From: Paramacrobiotus metropolitanus
Lineage: Eukaryota; Tardigrada; Eutardigrada; Parachela; Macrobiotidae
DNA: 64,000 nucleotides
Assembly: GCF_019649055.1 (NCBI RefSeq)
Contig: NW_026570316.1
Location: 372,001 to 436,000 of the forward strand
Direction of reading: 5' to 3'
Shown: positions 36,401 through 47,245 of the stretch, in pieces
How positions within the stretch are numbered: the first letter of the stretch is position 1
How the letters are laid out: each line of letters starts with the position of its first letter
Notes under the pieces: generated by a model
Told to the model about the DNA's origin: nothing
Database searches by the model: none
What the model saw: only the letters and a program-made list of their open reading frames with translations
Position numbers and translations under genes: made by a program

Positions 36401-36672
36401 GCATCCCTGAAATGTTACTGCTCGGGATCGTATCCGCTTAGGAGACGAGCGCTTTAGTAAATACAGTCCTGTAAATTTGCTGCTTGTGGTCGGTCCTTTC
36501 GTTTTTTTAACCATCGCCGCATAGCGGGCGATCTAACACAATAGACAATGAGGCCGCCAAATGGAATTTGACATCACTTACATATGTCCTGATTTTTGCT
36601 TGCCTTTATCTCTCGTTAATTTTTTTGCCCGTCCCGATTAGATAACATTTGTCCGTTAAAATAATTTTGAGG

Positions 36673-36972
36673 TCACCCATTTCTTCTTGGTAGAGCTCCT
36701 CTTCCTGCGCGAGGTCGCACAATACGGTGCAAACAGGAATTCTGAGCTTTGGCTGAATTGTTGATGTTGTCAGCGGCAACTCTTGTTAGCCAAGGAGACA
36801 AACAGTTGCTTCCGTACATGGAGTATCGCGTAATAAGATTTGCAATGACGTCAGCACAACTGCGGAAGCTACTGCCGGGTTTCCACTGTTCAATACAGCA
36901 CTGATCATCGGCGTTGCCAGCTATCTGCTTCTGAAAGAAACCAAACGTATTTCGCTGCTCTTCGGACAACAA
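36673..36972 (-). pseudogene. Unrecognised minus-strand frame upstream of the helicase relic
   Basis: A 99-codon frame (containing SEEQRNTFGFFQKQIAGN and WKPGSSFRSCADVI) lies just upstream of the helicase relic on the same strand and has protein-like composition. No P-loop is visible. It could be a decayed upstream part of the same gene or an unrelated relic. Confidence 0.25.
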
Positions 36973-37240
36973 AAAATTTGGAACGGCGGCAGAGACATCG
37001 ACAGTGACTCTCTTCTTGAGTACGAGTACGGGGATTTTTTAACGGAAGTATTAAAGTATTAACACACGGTGATGTTCAAGGTTCCACAGTAAATCATGCG
37101 TATTTAGGGTTTTTAGCAAGTACGTTTCACGTCATAATTATAAGTTTATTCTGGACAAGAACAGTAAGTACGAACTAGGTACTTACTGTACAATACTACA
37201 GTACTGTACAGTAATAGGACGATACTAAGTCTTTAGAGAC

Positions 37241-37585
37241 GGCCTAGACTCCAACTCTGACTCTGACTCTGATTCTGACCACTCAAACTCTGACTCTGAC
37301 TACTCAAACTCTGACTCTGACTACTCAAAGTCTGACTCTGACCGCTCAAAGTCTGACTCTGACTCTGAGGTTTCTTAATAGGTTTCTTAGGTTTCTTAGG
37401 TTTCTTAGGTTTCTTAGGTTTCTTAGGTTTTCTTAGGTTTTCTTAGGTTTCTTAGGTTTCTTAAGTTATTCTTAGGTTATTCAGTCAGAGTCAGAGGTTG
37501 GACAGTCAGAGTCAGACTTTGAGTAGTCAGAGTCAGAGTTTGAGCAGTCAGAGTCTGAGTCAGAGTCAGAGCTTGAGCGCGGGCC
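37241..37585. mobile_element. Tandem-core element F2 with 9-bp TSD
   Basis: It is flanked by the exact 9-bp repeat TTTAGAGAC (37232-37240 and 37586-37594). It begins GGCCTAGACTCCAACTCTG and ends with the inverse of GGCCCGCGCTCAAGCTCTG. The arms are GACTCTGACT units on the left and AGTCAGAGTC on the right. The core is TTTCTTAGG units in one orientation. Confidence 0.88.
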
Positions 37586-37594
37586 TTTAGAGAC

Positions 37595-39908
37595 GGTAAG
37601 TGCAGACTGCGCAGTAAGCACAAGCTCATAGTACATGTACACTAATACTTAACCGTTTAGGGCATCACACCATGACGTCATACAGGTTAAGCCCTGATGG
37701 GTCAAAAGTCAGATTTTATGTATCCTTTAGTTTACATGTAGAACTGCTAATATAATATTTTTGACATGATCTAAAAAGCAATACTTCAGTATTGACTGGT
37801 CACATGGGGAGTGTTCGAATGGGTTAGGAAGACTAAAGCTGCAGCTTGCTCGGGCTGCTTTATGGAACGATTCATACCAAACTGAGCAAACTCCAATTTC
37901 GTCATTTTGGAAGTTACCACTATGTCGTTTTTTGTAATTATGTCGTTAACGTACAGCGGAAAATATGTTATCCAGCCGGATTGATGATAGGTGGAAAATG
38001 TCATATATCGGATGGTATCACGTAAATTTCATTCGGGGGGATATTTCTAGGAAAACCTTTTAAAGCGTCTTCGTATCTGTGTAGCGATCTCGGGAAAACC
38101 CTCGATCTCATTCACCGAAAGTGAAGAAGCTGTCTTCTTGTACATAAAATGTTGGATGTGGAATGCCCTTAAAATCAGTGCTCACGGCTGAGACAATGTG
38201 CCAAAATCTGTGACACGCAGCTCTTGGCAAATTTTCTTAAACAATGCGACATTTTTGGAAACTCGTGTCAGGTGTACTCCGTACATTTGTTTAGTGTCCT
38301 GAACCCGATAAAGCGTCCGGGATAGTTTCTGGTTGGCTAAGAATGTCACGTTCTTTCTGGAAGCAGACGATTCTCCTTTTTCAATGGTCACCCATCCCTG
38401 ATTGTGAGATGCTCCGCTGTCAGTTCGGAAGGGTGATGATTTTGTTCCGTTATCAGACCAAAACGTTAGCCGAAAAATCCCAGTTTACAGCAAAAGTGGT
38501 TTCGCACGTCTTTGGGAATCAGTTCCTGCGTTTTCATTGGAGAGTTTTTGGTAGAGATACATGTTTCGTGAAACAATCGTCAGTGTGGATATTGGCGCAC
38601 AGTTTCACTAGGTTGTCTTCGTATTCCCAAAAAATGCTCTTCGATATCCTCCGCTTTACAGAACCGTGAGAGAAAAACCACAGATAAATTGTTCCTTTGG
38701 AACACGTTACAAATTCGTTCAGTTTGGCGAAATATGCGTGTAATCCAGAGGGGATTCAGTGGTTTTTTTTTCCGGCCAGTACAAATTTACAATTGTGCTT
38801 CAACGCCCGCATTAGGCAGATCTTTTAAACCCAAGCAACGCGTTACCACTGGCAGCTCTTGAGGGAACTCGTTTATGTAGTAGAAAACTGCCTCAGCTAC
38901 GATGGGCGGAACCGTTGTCGAGAGTTCAAAATAATTATAGGGTTTGGTAGGTTGATTATTGGTCTTTCAAGTACCTTTATTTTTTTCTCTGGCTACGCTT
39001 ATCAATCCAAATTCAGAGAGGCAACGCGCTATGTATTGTGAGTTGCCGGAAACAGAAAAAACAGTAGCAGCGCCTGTATTATAGCTTTTTGATTAGTTGT
39101 ACGCGTATTGTTGTTGTTCGGTTTTCTCGCCATCAGAATGCTTCCTGTAATCTACATAATACGCGTAAGCGTTTGTCACCTAAAACACTTTCGCACGCAC
39201 ATAAAAAGGCACGGCATAAATTCCAAAATAAAAAGCCAGTAACAAACTAAAAATGTTATTGGGTACGCGCTCTGCTGCGTCTATACAATAACTCTGCTAG
39301 ATGTCGTTAACCGTTCAGTTATTCCGCTTTCATATGCAATCCGATAAGTGTCGTGATCTACATAATTTGGTGCATTGTTCGGATTCCGCGGATCCGGCGG
39401 GCTTTGTAAATATTCCACTACGGAAGCTGACCTTCCCGTTTACCGCCTTGTGTTCCACGTTTAGTACCGTGACGAGTTCTGCTCTTTCACGACATCGTTG
39501 CACTCTGCCTAACTCATGAGCTTTGTTTTGTAGCTGAGTTGATAGAACCGGTACGACACGAATTTTCCGGGTAAACGTATCAACTACATGGCAGGAGACA
39601 ATTCGCCGTCATTTGCATATATATGTTTATGCAAATTAATTATTCATAATGCGAAGAAACAGCAAATCCATCGCTGTTATTGACCTTTCTGAAACTTTCT
39701 AGAATATTCCAGAATGTCACAGCACTAAATTCTAAAAATTTCGCTGAATCGGAGACTACTCAAACTTTTTTGCAAACCACTTGCAAATCCACATGCATTC
39801 TTGTAACAAGCTACTTATTTTTTCAAAAATCTGCAGGGTTTCAAACTTTGAATCTCAAATCAGGTGTTATGGAATATTCTTTGAAAACGAGACGTAGCGA
39901 TTTATTAA
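37595..39908. other. No recognised gene
   Basis: Short frames on both strands (for example 37786-38004 and 38182-38391 minus) lack domain motifs. They may be more of the decayed helicase-bearing element, but nothing supports this directly. Confidence 0.4.
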
Positions 39909-41611
39909 TCAATAGACATCCACACTGTTACCGCGGGGTGTGTTGTTTCCGGTATTCACTGGCAATGCAACCGGTGCGGGCAGTGAGGAATTCGCCACCT
40001 GTCGCTCATCCGGCTGCAGCCAGTATCTCGGTCGGATCTGGTTCAAGTGTCTGCGCCAGATGGCGCCTTCGACAGACACGTTCCCATAACCGGGTGCCTT
40101 CACGTCTGACCAGCCGGCCGCTGGTCCAGTCGACGGTTCGGTTGAGGCGGTAATCGCGAACCATTACCAAGTCGCCAGGCACGAAACTCTTCCGCTTGGT
40201 GCGCTTTTCAAAATTGTGCTGGCACCGTTGACGGTTTCTATCCGTATGTGTGAACATGACAGGAGACAACAGGTCGAGCTGAGTACGGAATTTTCTACCC
40301 AGTAACAACTCCGCTGGCGACTTTCCAGTTGTAGCATGCGGCGCGCCTCGGTATCTCCAGAGGAACTGCCGCAGTGCTTCGGACAGGTTCTTCCGGTCAG
40401 CCATGAGTTTTGCAACTCCGTCCTTGATGGTCTGGACATACCGCTCCGCCTGTCCATTCGATTGTGGGTGTTTCGGTGGTGTCCTGAGATGCTTTATCCC
40501 GTGTTCCGCACAGAAGTTTGCGAACTCCGGTGACGTAAACTGGGTGCCGTTGTCCGTAACGATTTCGGTACAAGCGCCGTACCAACTGAACAGGTTGCGC
40601 AAAGTTTCCAATACGCCATCGGATGTAGCGTGTTTCAATTGCGCCACTTCCGGCCATTTTGGCATGGCATCGACCACCAGCAGCAGCATCGTGCCGTGGT
40701 ATGGACCGGCAAAGTCAATGTGCAGCCTCATCCATGGGTTTTCGGGCACTTCCCACTGCGAGAGCGGTGCCTTGGCCGTTTCCTTAGCGCGTTCGGAGCA
40801 GATCCCGCACTCGCGAGACATCTGCTCGATGTCTTTATCCATCTGCGGCCACCAGCAATAGGCGCGTGCCTCGCCTTTCATCTTACCGGCTCCCATGTGC
40901 GCTTCATGCAGGTAGTCCAGTATCTGCCGACGCTGCTGGACCGGAATTACCGTACGCGATCCCCAACAGATGCAATTGTTGATCAGCACCAATTCATTCT
41001 CCAGCCGTTTGTAGGGACGAAACCGCTCATCAACCATGGCCGGCCATCCATGCAGGATGTAACCGTGGACCGTGGACAGATCCTGGTCATCGGCGGTTGC
41101 TTTGGCGATTCCTTCTGCTTTGACAGGTAAACGTGATACGTTGTCTCCGTGTACAGCATTCACCATCCTGTCCATCCCCAGCCCGCTTAATCCATCCAGC
41201 TCGGTCGAATGGAGTGGCAGGCGGCTCAGGCCGTCGGCATGTCCGAAATCCTCGGTGCGCCGATGCTCAATTAAGAACGAGTAGCTCATGAGCAGTAATG
41301 CCCATTGCTAGAGTCGGTTGGCAGTCACGACCAGAACTCCTTTGTTCCTTCCGAAGACACTCAGCAGCGGCTTGTGGTCCGTGCATAACGTGAATTCGCC
41401 ACCAGCTATATACTGGTGGAATTTGCGGCAGCCGAAAACCAGGGCGAGAGCCTCCTTCTCTATTTGCCTTCTTTCTTCTCGGCTCCGGTAAGTGTCCTTG
41501 ATGCATGCGCAATCGGCCGCTCGGTGCCGTCTGGGAACTGATGACACAGCACGGCGCCCACACCGTACTGCGAGGCGTCCGCTGACAGGACGAGAGGCAT
41601 TTCGGAATCAT
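39909..41611 (-). pseudogene. pol: RNase H end and integrase of the second Gypsy
   Basis: A 427-codon frame from 41289 to 40006 holds almost the whole integrase: a linker (GHADGLSRLPLHSTEL), the HHCC zinc-binding domain (LHEAHMGAGKMKGEARAYCW, CGICSERAK), the catalytic core with three acidic residues (HIDFAGPYHG; IVTDNGTQFTS; HPQSNGQAERYVQ), and a C-terminal segment ending HRLNRTVDW-like. The pol tail continues in another frame to 39909. Just upstream, 41547-41308 holds the end of RNase H (EALALVFGCRKFHQYI, TDHKPLLSVFG) in the same frame as the integrase, separated by a stop near 41300. This is one of the best-preserved integrases in the window. Confidence 0.88.
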
Positions 41612-42661
41612 AGTGCACCAAAAACGTTGCCCGCATTATTTCTTCCTTGATGGCCAGGAACTGTGACTCGCATTCTTTGGACCATGACCACTGCACTCCC
41701 GCTTTCAGCAGCTGGTGAAATGGACTGCATTTGGTCGAAAGGTAACGCACGTACCTGCCATAGTGGTTAACCAGGCCGAGAAATGCACGTAACTGACCCA
41801 CATTGGCCGGGCGGTTCATGTCGAAGAGCGCTTTCACTCGGTCGCGTGAGATATGCCGGCCTCGGCTGTCCATCACGAACCCGAGGTATTCTGCTGATTC
41901 CTGGAGGAACTGACACTTGGAGCGCTTCAGCCTGAGTCCGTGTTCTTTGAGGCGTTGTAGGACCCGCTCCAGGTTCCGGAGGTGCTCTTCATCAGTCGCT
42001 CCTGTGACGATGATATCATCCAGATAGATGGCGACGCCTTCGCACCCCTGGAGGATCCGTTCCATGATTTGTTGAAAGATGCTCGGGCCGCTGGCAACAC
42101 CAAACGGCAGGCGGTTCTACTGGAACAACCCCTTGTGGGTGTTGATCACCACCAGCGCCTTGCTTTCTTCGTCAAGACTTCAAGCTCCACTTGCAAAATG
42201 GCATCAGCCAGGTCGAGCGTGCTAAACTTCTGACCGCCGTTGAGCTTTGCAAACAGCTCGTCGGGCGTCTGAAGGTGATACTGTTGCACGTCCAGTGCAT
42301 CATAAAGCCCCGTGCTCAAATCCGCGCACGTCCGGATGTCCCCACCACGCTCGAGCGCTGCGACGATCGGTGCTGCCCACTCTGCATGCTCCACTGGTAT
42401 GAGAATCTCCTTCTCCACCAGTCGGTCAATGTCGCGTTCCCCGGCCACCCGGAAGGCGAATGGAACCGGTCGCGCCTTGCGGAATACCGGCGTGGCACCT
42501 GGCTTTAGGTGCAGAGGGGCTTTATAGTGCTTGCACTGGCCCAGTTCCTCGCGAAAGACAGCACTGTGCTTGGCAAGGATATGCTCCAGCTGGACGTTTC
42601 CCGAGACAGCGCACACCGCTGGGATCTGGAGGTCACGCAAACTCAGCTGACTTAAATTCAA
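41460..42661 (-). pseudogene. pol: Reverse transcriptase of the second Gypsy
   Basis: The frame 42661-42146 holds the RT start (HLKPGATPVFRKARPVPFAF; RTCADLSTGLYDALDV; FSTLDLADAILQVEL). The frame 42065-41460 contains the catalytic box AIYLDDIIVTG and the thumb, followed by the RNase H start (VLSADASQYGVGAVLCHQF). The break near 42110 falls between the palm blocks. Normal Gypsy RT reads LRLCVDLSTGLN and AYxQV/L; here the first block has an Ala before Asp, and the second AILQ. Confidence 0.87.
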
Positions 42662-42691
42662 CGCGTGTATCCAATCTCGTCCAAGTACATT

Positions 42692-43840
42692 TCAACCCGT
42701 TGCTACCACAATCGGCAGCGGCAGCGTCTTCCGCGTTCTCGCCTGGGTCACTTCCACCATCGCTGTGCCAATGACCTTTAAGGTATGGCCAGTGAAACTC
42801 TTCAGCGGATTGGTGTACGAGGATAATTTTGGAGAGCCGATCGATCTCCAAGTTTCCGAGGCGACAATGGTGACGCCGGCGCCAGTATCCAGCACTGGTG
42901 ACACCGGTACACCATTTATTTTCACCGGTACGTGAACGGCGCGCCCGCTGGTTGCATCGACAGAGAGCACGTCGAACTCCTCCTTCACCAAAAACGTTCC
43001 GCGCCCATCGCGTCCCTGTCGGCCGCTGGAGCTTTGTGCGCTCCGGCAGACCTGCGCACTATGGCCGCGCTTTTTGCACCTCCTGCACTCCGCATCTTTC
43101 GCCCAGCAGTCGCTTCGAGCTTGCTGCATGGATCCGCAGCCGTCACAGGCTACACCCTTGCCACCTTCTGCGCCAGAAGGCTTGCGTTCACCACCAAGGT
43201 CAGGGCCTCGTTGTCCGCCACGAGCGCCGTCACGCCTTCTGTAGCCATTACCCGCTGGTTTCGCTTCCCGCTTTCCAGGCGCGCCACATCGACAGTGGTT
43301 TGACCCTTTCTGGTGCTACGCCGGAACTCGTACTTCTCCGCAATATCCAGCGCTTCCTCCAACGTCGTACCATTAAGAAAGGTCGCCGACATGTTCTTTT
43401 CGAGAACATCGGCTGGAAAACCACACGGGAGGACTTTGCGGCGAAGCTTATTGGAATAATCCAACAGGGATTCACCCTGTTCTTGTTTGAGCTTAAAATA
43501 ATTGGCCCACTCGGTGGCAGCGTTGGTCTTCTTCACGAAGGCGTGTTCGAGTTTGTCTACAATTTGCGTTGTGGTGGAATCGTCCGGGTTCGCCGGCAAA
43601 CACATAGAGAAAAGCATTTCTCCAGCCTCGACGCCCAGGGAATCGAAGAGTAGACATTTCTGGTCTTCGCCGACCGTGATTTTGGGTAGTTTCACGTAAT
43701 TCCTATACTGGAATTGCCACCAGCGCCAGGTCATTTTGAAGGCTCAAATTTAATCAGGCCGGAGGCGCCCTTTTCTTTCGCTGTGCTCGCGGCGGCGGTG
43801 GTGTTGGTGGTTGAGGCGGGTACTGATGGCGTCATTTATA
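42692..43840 (-). pseudogene. gag: Gag and protease of the second Gypsy
   Basis: The capsid region (WRWWQFQYRNYVKLP, EWANYFKLKQEQGESLLDY) spans 43734-43150. In the next frame (43129-42692) a single zinc knuckle CRRCKKRGHSAQVC lies at about 43046-43087 and the protease motif SPVLDTGAGVTIVAS at about 42880. A one-base frame change separates gag from protease. An upstream AUG at about 43836 gives an Ala/Thr-rich N-terminus, with TTTATAAATG right at the start. Confidence 0.83.
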
Positions 43841-43849
43841 AAGGAGAAA

Positions 43850-44641
43850 GGAGTATGACCGTGCGTGAGTTCGAAATACTTCACGCCAGTTTGTCACGAA
43901 GTAGGAAATAAAGAGTAATATTTATTTGGTACGCGCGTGCTGCTCTACTGACTAAATCTATCATCAACATCTCGCAGCATAACAGTCGTTGCTAGGTAAA
44001 AGGTCGTACAATACTGCACGGCATCACGTACATGTATTCTGGGGCAAATATAATCTGAAATTTCAGCAATAATATTATTAAAGAAAATGTAGACATTGCC
44101 AAAACATAATAAATATTTTTTGTATAAGCAAGTGCCAATACATATTGCTTATCGGTTTTTCTATATGCATGCCAGTGCTTTTTTAATTTTGAGGAATCTA
44201 AGGAGTAAGGAATCGGGGTCACAAAAAGTGGCTTGTTTGATGTCTCCACCTGTATTTGTTCTCATGAGATCAGGTATTTGTATTCTGAGTTGGTTTCGCA
44301 GCGTGATTTCGCTGATTTGAGAAACGAATCGCATATTGTGCTTTTCACTTGTGCTTTTTCCGAAAATTCAACTGTGATCCACGGTCCAGTGATTTTGGTA
44401 CTGACAATTTGAAAAACGGATTCGCTTGGCATTAATCTGCCACAGTTTTTGGTTTGGATGTTGCGCCATCAGAATAATCAATTTTTAAAAATATCAATCA
44501 ACTTTTTAATATTGAATTACATGTATTATGTATGTTGCATGCAAATTACGCATTACGTATATGCATTTTACCTAGATTAGTGTGCGCACATATTTCGGAA
44601 CGGTATGATTTCCTTATTACCAGTTTACGAAATACCGTCAT
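43850..44641. other. No recognised gene
   Basis: AT-rich DNA with short frames only. Confidence 0.5.
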
Positions 44642-44712
44642 GGATTCCGCATCCGGCAGCCCCAAAAACTGTCGACAGTAGCAGTTTTGGTGTCTGCTGA
44701 ACGCGGAAACCC
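44642..44712 (+). repeat. Short palindromic repeat, copy 3
   Basis: Arms TTCCGCATCCGGCAG and CTGCTGAACGCGGAA surround AAAACTG/CAGTTTT. The right flank CCTGTGGTCCGTAA is shared with copy 4 at 62673. Confidence 0.8.
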
Positions 44713-44799
44713 TGTGGTCCGTAACTTCAACACTGTCTCAAGTAACACGATTCCTGTTTCATGCATACTTAGTACATTTGTGAGTACTTAATAGATTAA

Positions 44800-44893
44800 A
44801 CACACACACACACATTTTGTAATACACACATTTTGTAATACACACACACACATTTTGTAATACACACATACACACATACACATTTTGTAATAT
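44800..44893. repeat. (AC)n microsatellite with ATTTTGTAAT spacers
   Basis: Runs of ACACAC alternate with ATTTTGTAATACAC, giving a compound repeat of about 24-bp units. Confidence 0.9.
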
Positions 44894-45174
44894 GCATAAT
44901 ACCCGTGTAACGTGTAATGCGTGAGAAGCTGCGGGTGGTTAGTGAACCCACGATAGACAATTGAATAGGTTATGCAGTTTATTTTACCTAACATAGGGGG
45001 TGGGAACTGGGAATGCGCTAGCGACTCGAAAAACTCCCTGACGCTTCGTATTATTACTAGCTGAGCCCCGAGTTGTGAGTGGTCTTGGTACTGTCCCGTC
45101 ACGTATGACTTAGAAGAAGCTAGATCCTATTTAAATTTTCCCGAACCTGTTGCTATCATCATTCAGCTTCTTAA

Positions 45175-45836
45175 AGGATTTGGCCCGGTACATACAAAAT
45201 ACGTGCACATCCAATGGAACTTTCGCTGCCGCGCACTCCCAGACACTTTTTTTGCATTTCTTTATGTTATTTTGTAGCCAGAGATATGTTCACGTAGGCA
45301 TGAAATCCGTTTCCGCGCGCAACATCCGGTCGCGGACTTATTGGTGTAAAAAAATTCAAAAAAATTTAAATGCATTCAGGTGTACCAAAAGTTTTATTGG
45401 ACTGATCTCCTTAAAAATTTGCACGTAAATGCACATACCTAATCATGAAGATCGTTCTTACACCGAGCCAGACTTCCACGATTTTCTTTTTAATTTTAAA
45501 ATTTTTAAATTCATTTAAAAATTTGAAAAACATGCCAGAACATGGGTCGGTGTAAGAACGATTTTCATGGTTATGTGCATGTACTGGTACGTGCAAAGTT
45601 CGAAAGAGATCGGTCCATGATGAGACATTTGGTACACCAATGTCTCATTTCGAATTGTGGTTCACCAATAACTTTCCAACTGGATCTTGCGCGCGCAAAC
45701 AGATTTCACGCCTATGTGAACACATCCTCTGGGTACAAAATAGCTTAAAGCAATGCAAAAACGTACATGGGAGTGCGCAACAGCGAAGGTTGCCGTGGAT
45801 GTGCACGAATTTGGTGCTATGTACCGGGCCAATCCC
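45175..45836. mobile_element. TTAA-flanked MITE, full copy (piggyBac-like)
   Basis: It is flanked by TTAA at 45171-45174 and 45837-45840. The TIRs are AGGATTTGGCCCGGTACATA on the left and GGGATTGGCCCGGTACATAG (inverted) on the right. The inverted homology continues through almost the whole element, meeting in the centre around 45490 (CGTTCTTACACCGA and its complement). It is a 662-bp foldback with no coding capacity. A TTAA duplication is diagnostic of piggyBac-mediated insertion. Confidence 0.88.
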
Positions 45837-46247
45837 TTAAAGGTATATAGGTTTCAGCTTATTAAAGGCTTTATTAACTGTTTACGTAATAATATTTGCT
45901 CGGTGCTTCTGCAAACAAGATAACATGAAAAACGTGTATGTGCGGCTCATTTATTTTACCCATTGTTCAAGTTCTGAAAGAAGCCTTTTATCGTGGTTAC
46001 TTTGGACACATTAGCTCACACAATTTGCTGATAAAATTTCAATCCAAGCCACGCAACCAAAGCGAACGTTTAATTGATACTAGTATACGTGAGTAAGCAC
46101 TTCCTCGTGAGTAAGCAAAAAATTCTGAGCTTCCAAATTTGGTATTTTAAATTTCGCGGCGGCTTTGTACATGGTGGTTCGTAAAAATATAATTAATCAA
46201 AGCCCACACTATCCGTCTTAACACTAAGATTGAACGTAACCGTCATT

Positions 46248-47245
46248 ATGTTGTTCGCGGTACTGCTGCTGCTGAATTCTGGAGTCCAGCCTTTAGTCCA
46301 TGGATCCGGTCATATCACGAGCTCTTTTGCACGATGGCCGTCAAATCCGGCGGCCGCAGTTAACGACAGTGGCATGTATTCTGAACCATTGGTAGAGATA
46401 CCGTATGACAGATATTTTGAGCACGGTAAGTGCCAAATCGCTGTTGCTAATCGGAACATTATACTGTTACCAAATTGTTCTTTTTTTATTTCTTGGCAGC
46501 TATTCCAGAGTTCAAAACATTTGTTGACGCCGCGACAACAATCAATCGAGCCACGAAAAACTGCATCCGTTTTGTCCCGACATACCCATCAACTGCTAAC
46601 AAACTTCGAATGACCGCAATCGACCCCGTTACTGGGTATGTGCATGAACTCTTAAACGCCATAATAACATTACAAAGTACCATTCAGATAACAAGAGGTT
46701 GTCGAAACTAATTACGTATCTTACGAAAACAATAATTTTTTATATTAATATTATTAGAGCTCTCTCTCCGGTTTGTCGAGGCCCTCTTGGTTACTTGGGT
46801 GGCATCCAGCATCTGGTGCTGGTAGGAACTTTTAGCAATCCGGGCGCCGGTCGTGCCGGTTGCCTGCAAGATCAGCGCGATGTTACCCGTCTATTACTCA
46901 ACGCGCTGGGCGTAGTCAGTGAATTTCAGCGTCCGGATCGCGATGTACCGAACAGTCCCCTGCGATTTCTGGCCAATTACGATGAAAAGCTTCTGCACGC
47001 AGTGCGAGCCGACGGAATGTTCCATAAAAAAGCTGCAGCGGAAACTGTGGCTGTTTATCCGGACACATTCGATATACTGTCCGTCACGATGGTGCATCCA
47101 GGGCGGTACGCCAAGTCCGCCAGTGACGCAGTTTGTCAGCTGGCCCCTTCTGGGAAAACTGTCGGCACAGTGACGAAGCTCAGCAAAGGAGACTGCGAAG
47201 TGCTCAGTTACATGTATCAGTGTAACATAACCTGCGAATCAACAG
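46248..47245 (+). CDS. Astacin-fold domain without zinc site (exons 1-3 of the RTK locus)
   Basis: This is the portion of the gene above that resembles peptidase family M12A. Beginning at [11 protein letters not shown] it follows the astacin layout: NCIRFVP corresponds to the CIRFVPRT strand, [16 protein letters not shown] to the SYVGRxGGxQxLSL segment, QRPDRD to the RPDRD that follows the active site, [15 protein letters not shown] to the SIMHYGxYAFS Met-turn, and [15 protein letters not shown] to the C-terminal LSxxDxxxINxLYxC. At the active site the family motif HExxHxxGxxHE reads [12 protein letters not shown] (about 46888-46923): the three histidines are R, N and S and the catalytic glutamate is L. 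Only the glycine and the last glutamate remain. The domain is therefore predicted to be catalytically dead and to act by binding. Confidence 0.75.

Larger units (their letters stand above)
39909..43840 (-). mobile_element. Env-less Ty3/Gypsy retrotransposon, coding region without visible LTRs
   Basis: Gag, protease, RT, RNase H and integrase are present in Gypsy order on the minus strand. Gag probably begins near 43836 (MTPSVPASTT), with the following piece from 43734 in another frame. The end of pol lies at about 39909 and contains WRRHLNQIRPRYW, the usual C-terminal tail of this Gypsy group. I searched by eye for direct repeats between 39600-39908 and 43840-44100 and found none, so the LTRs are either diverged or lost. 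Relics of the same family lie at 25914-26926 and 35000-35751. Confidence 0.88.

Noticed and set aside
40330-43653. Long plus-strand frames over the second Gypsy (up to 251 codons at 42898)
   Set aside because: They are antisense shadows of gag, protease, RT and integrase.
39600-44100. LTRs for the second Gypsy element
   Set aside because: No direct repeat of useful length was found on the two sides of the coding region.
46885-46925. Active astacin metalloprotease
   Set aside because: The zinc histidines and the catalytic glutamate are all substituted, so protease activity is not supported.
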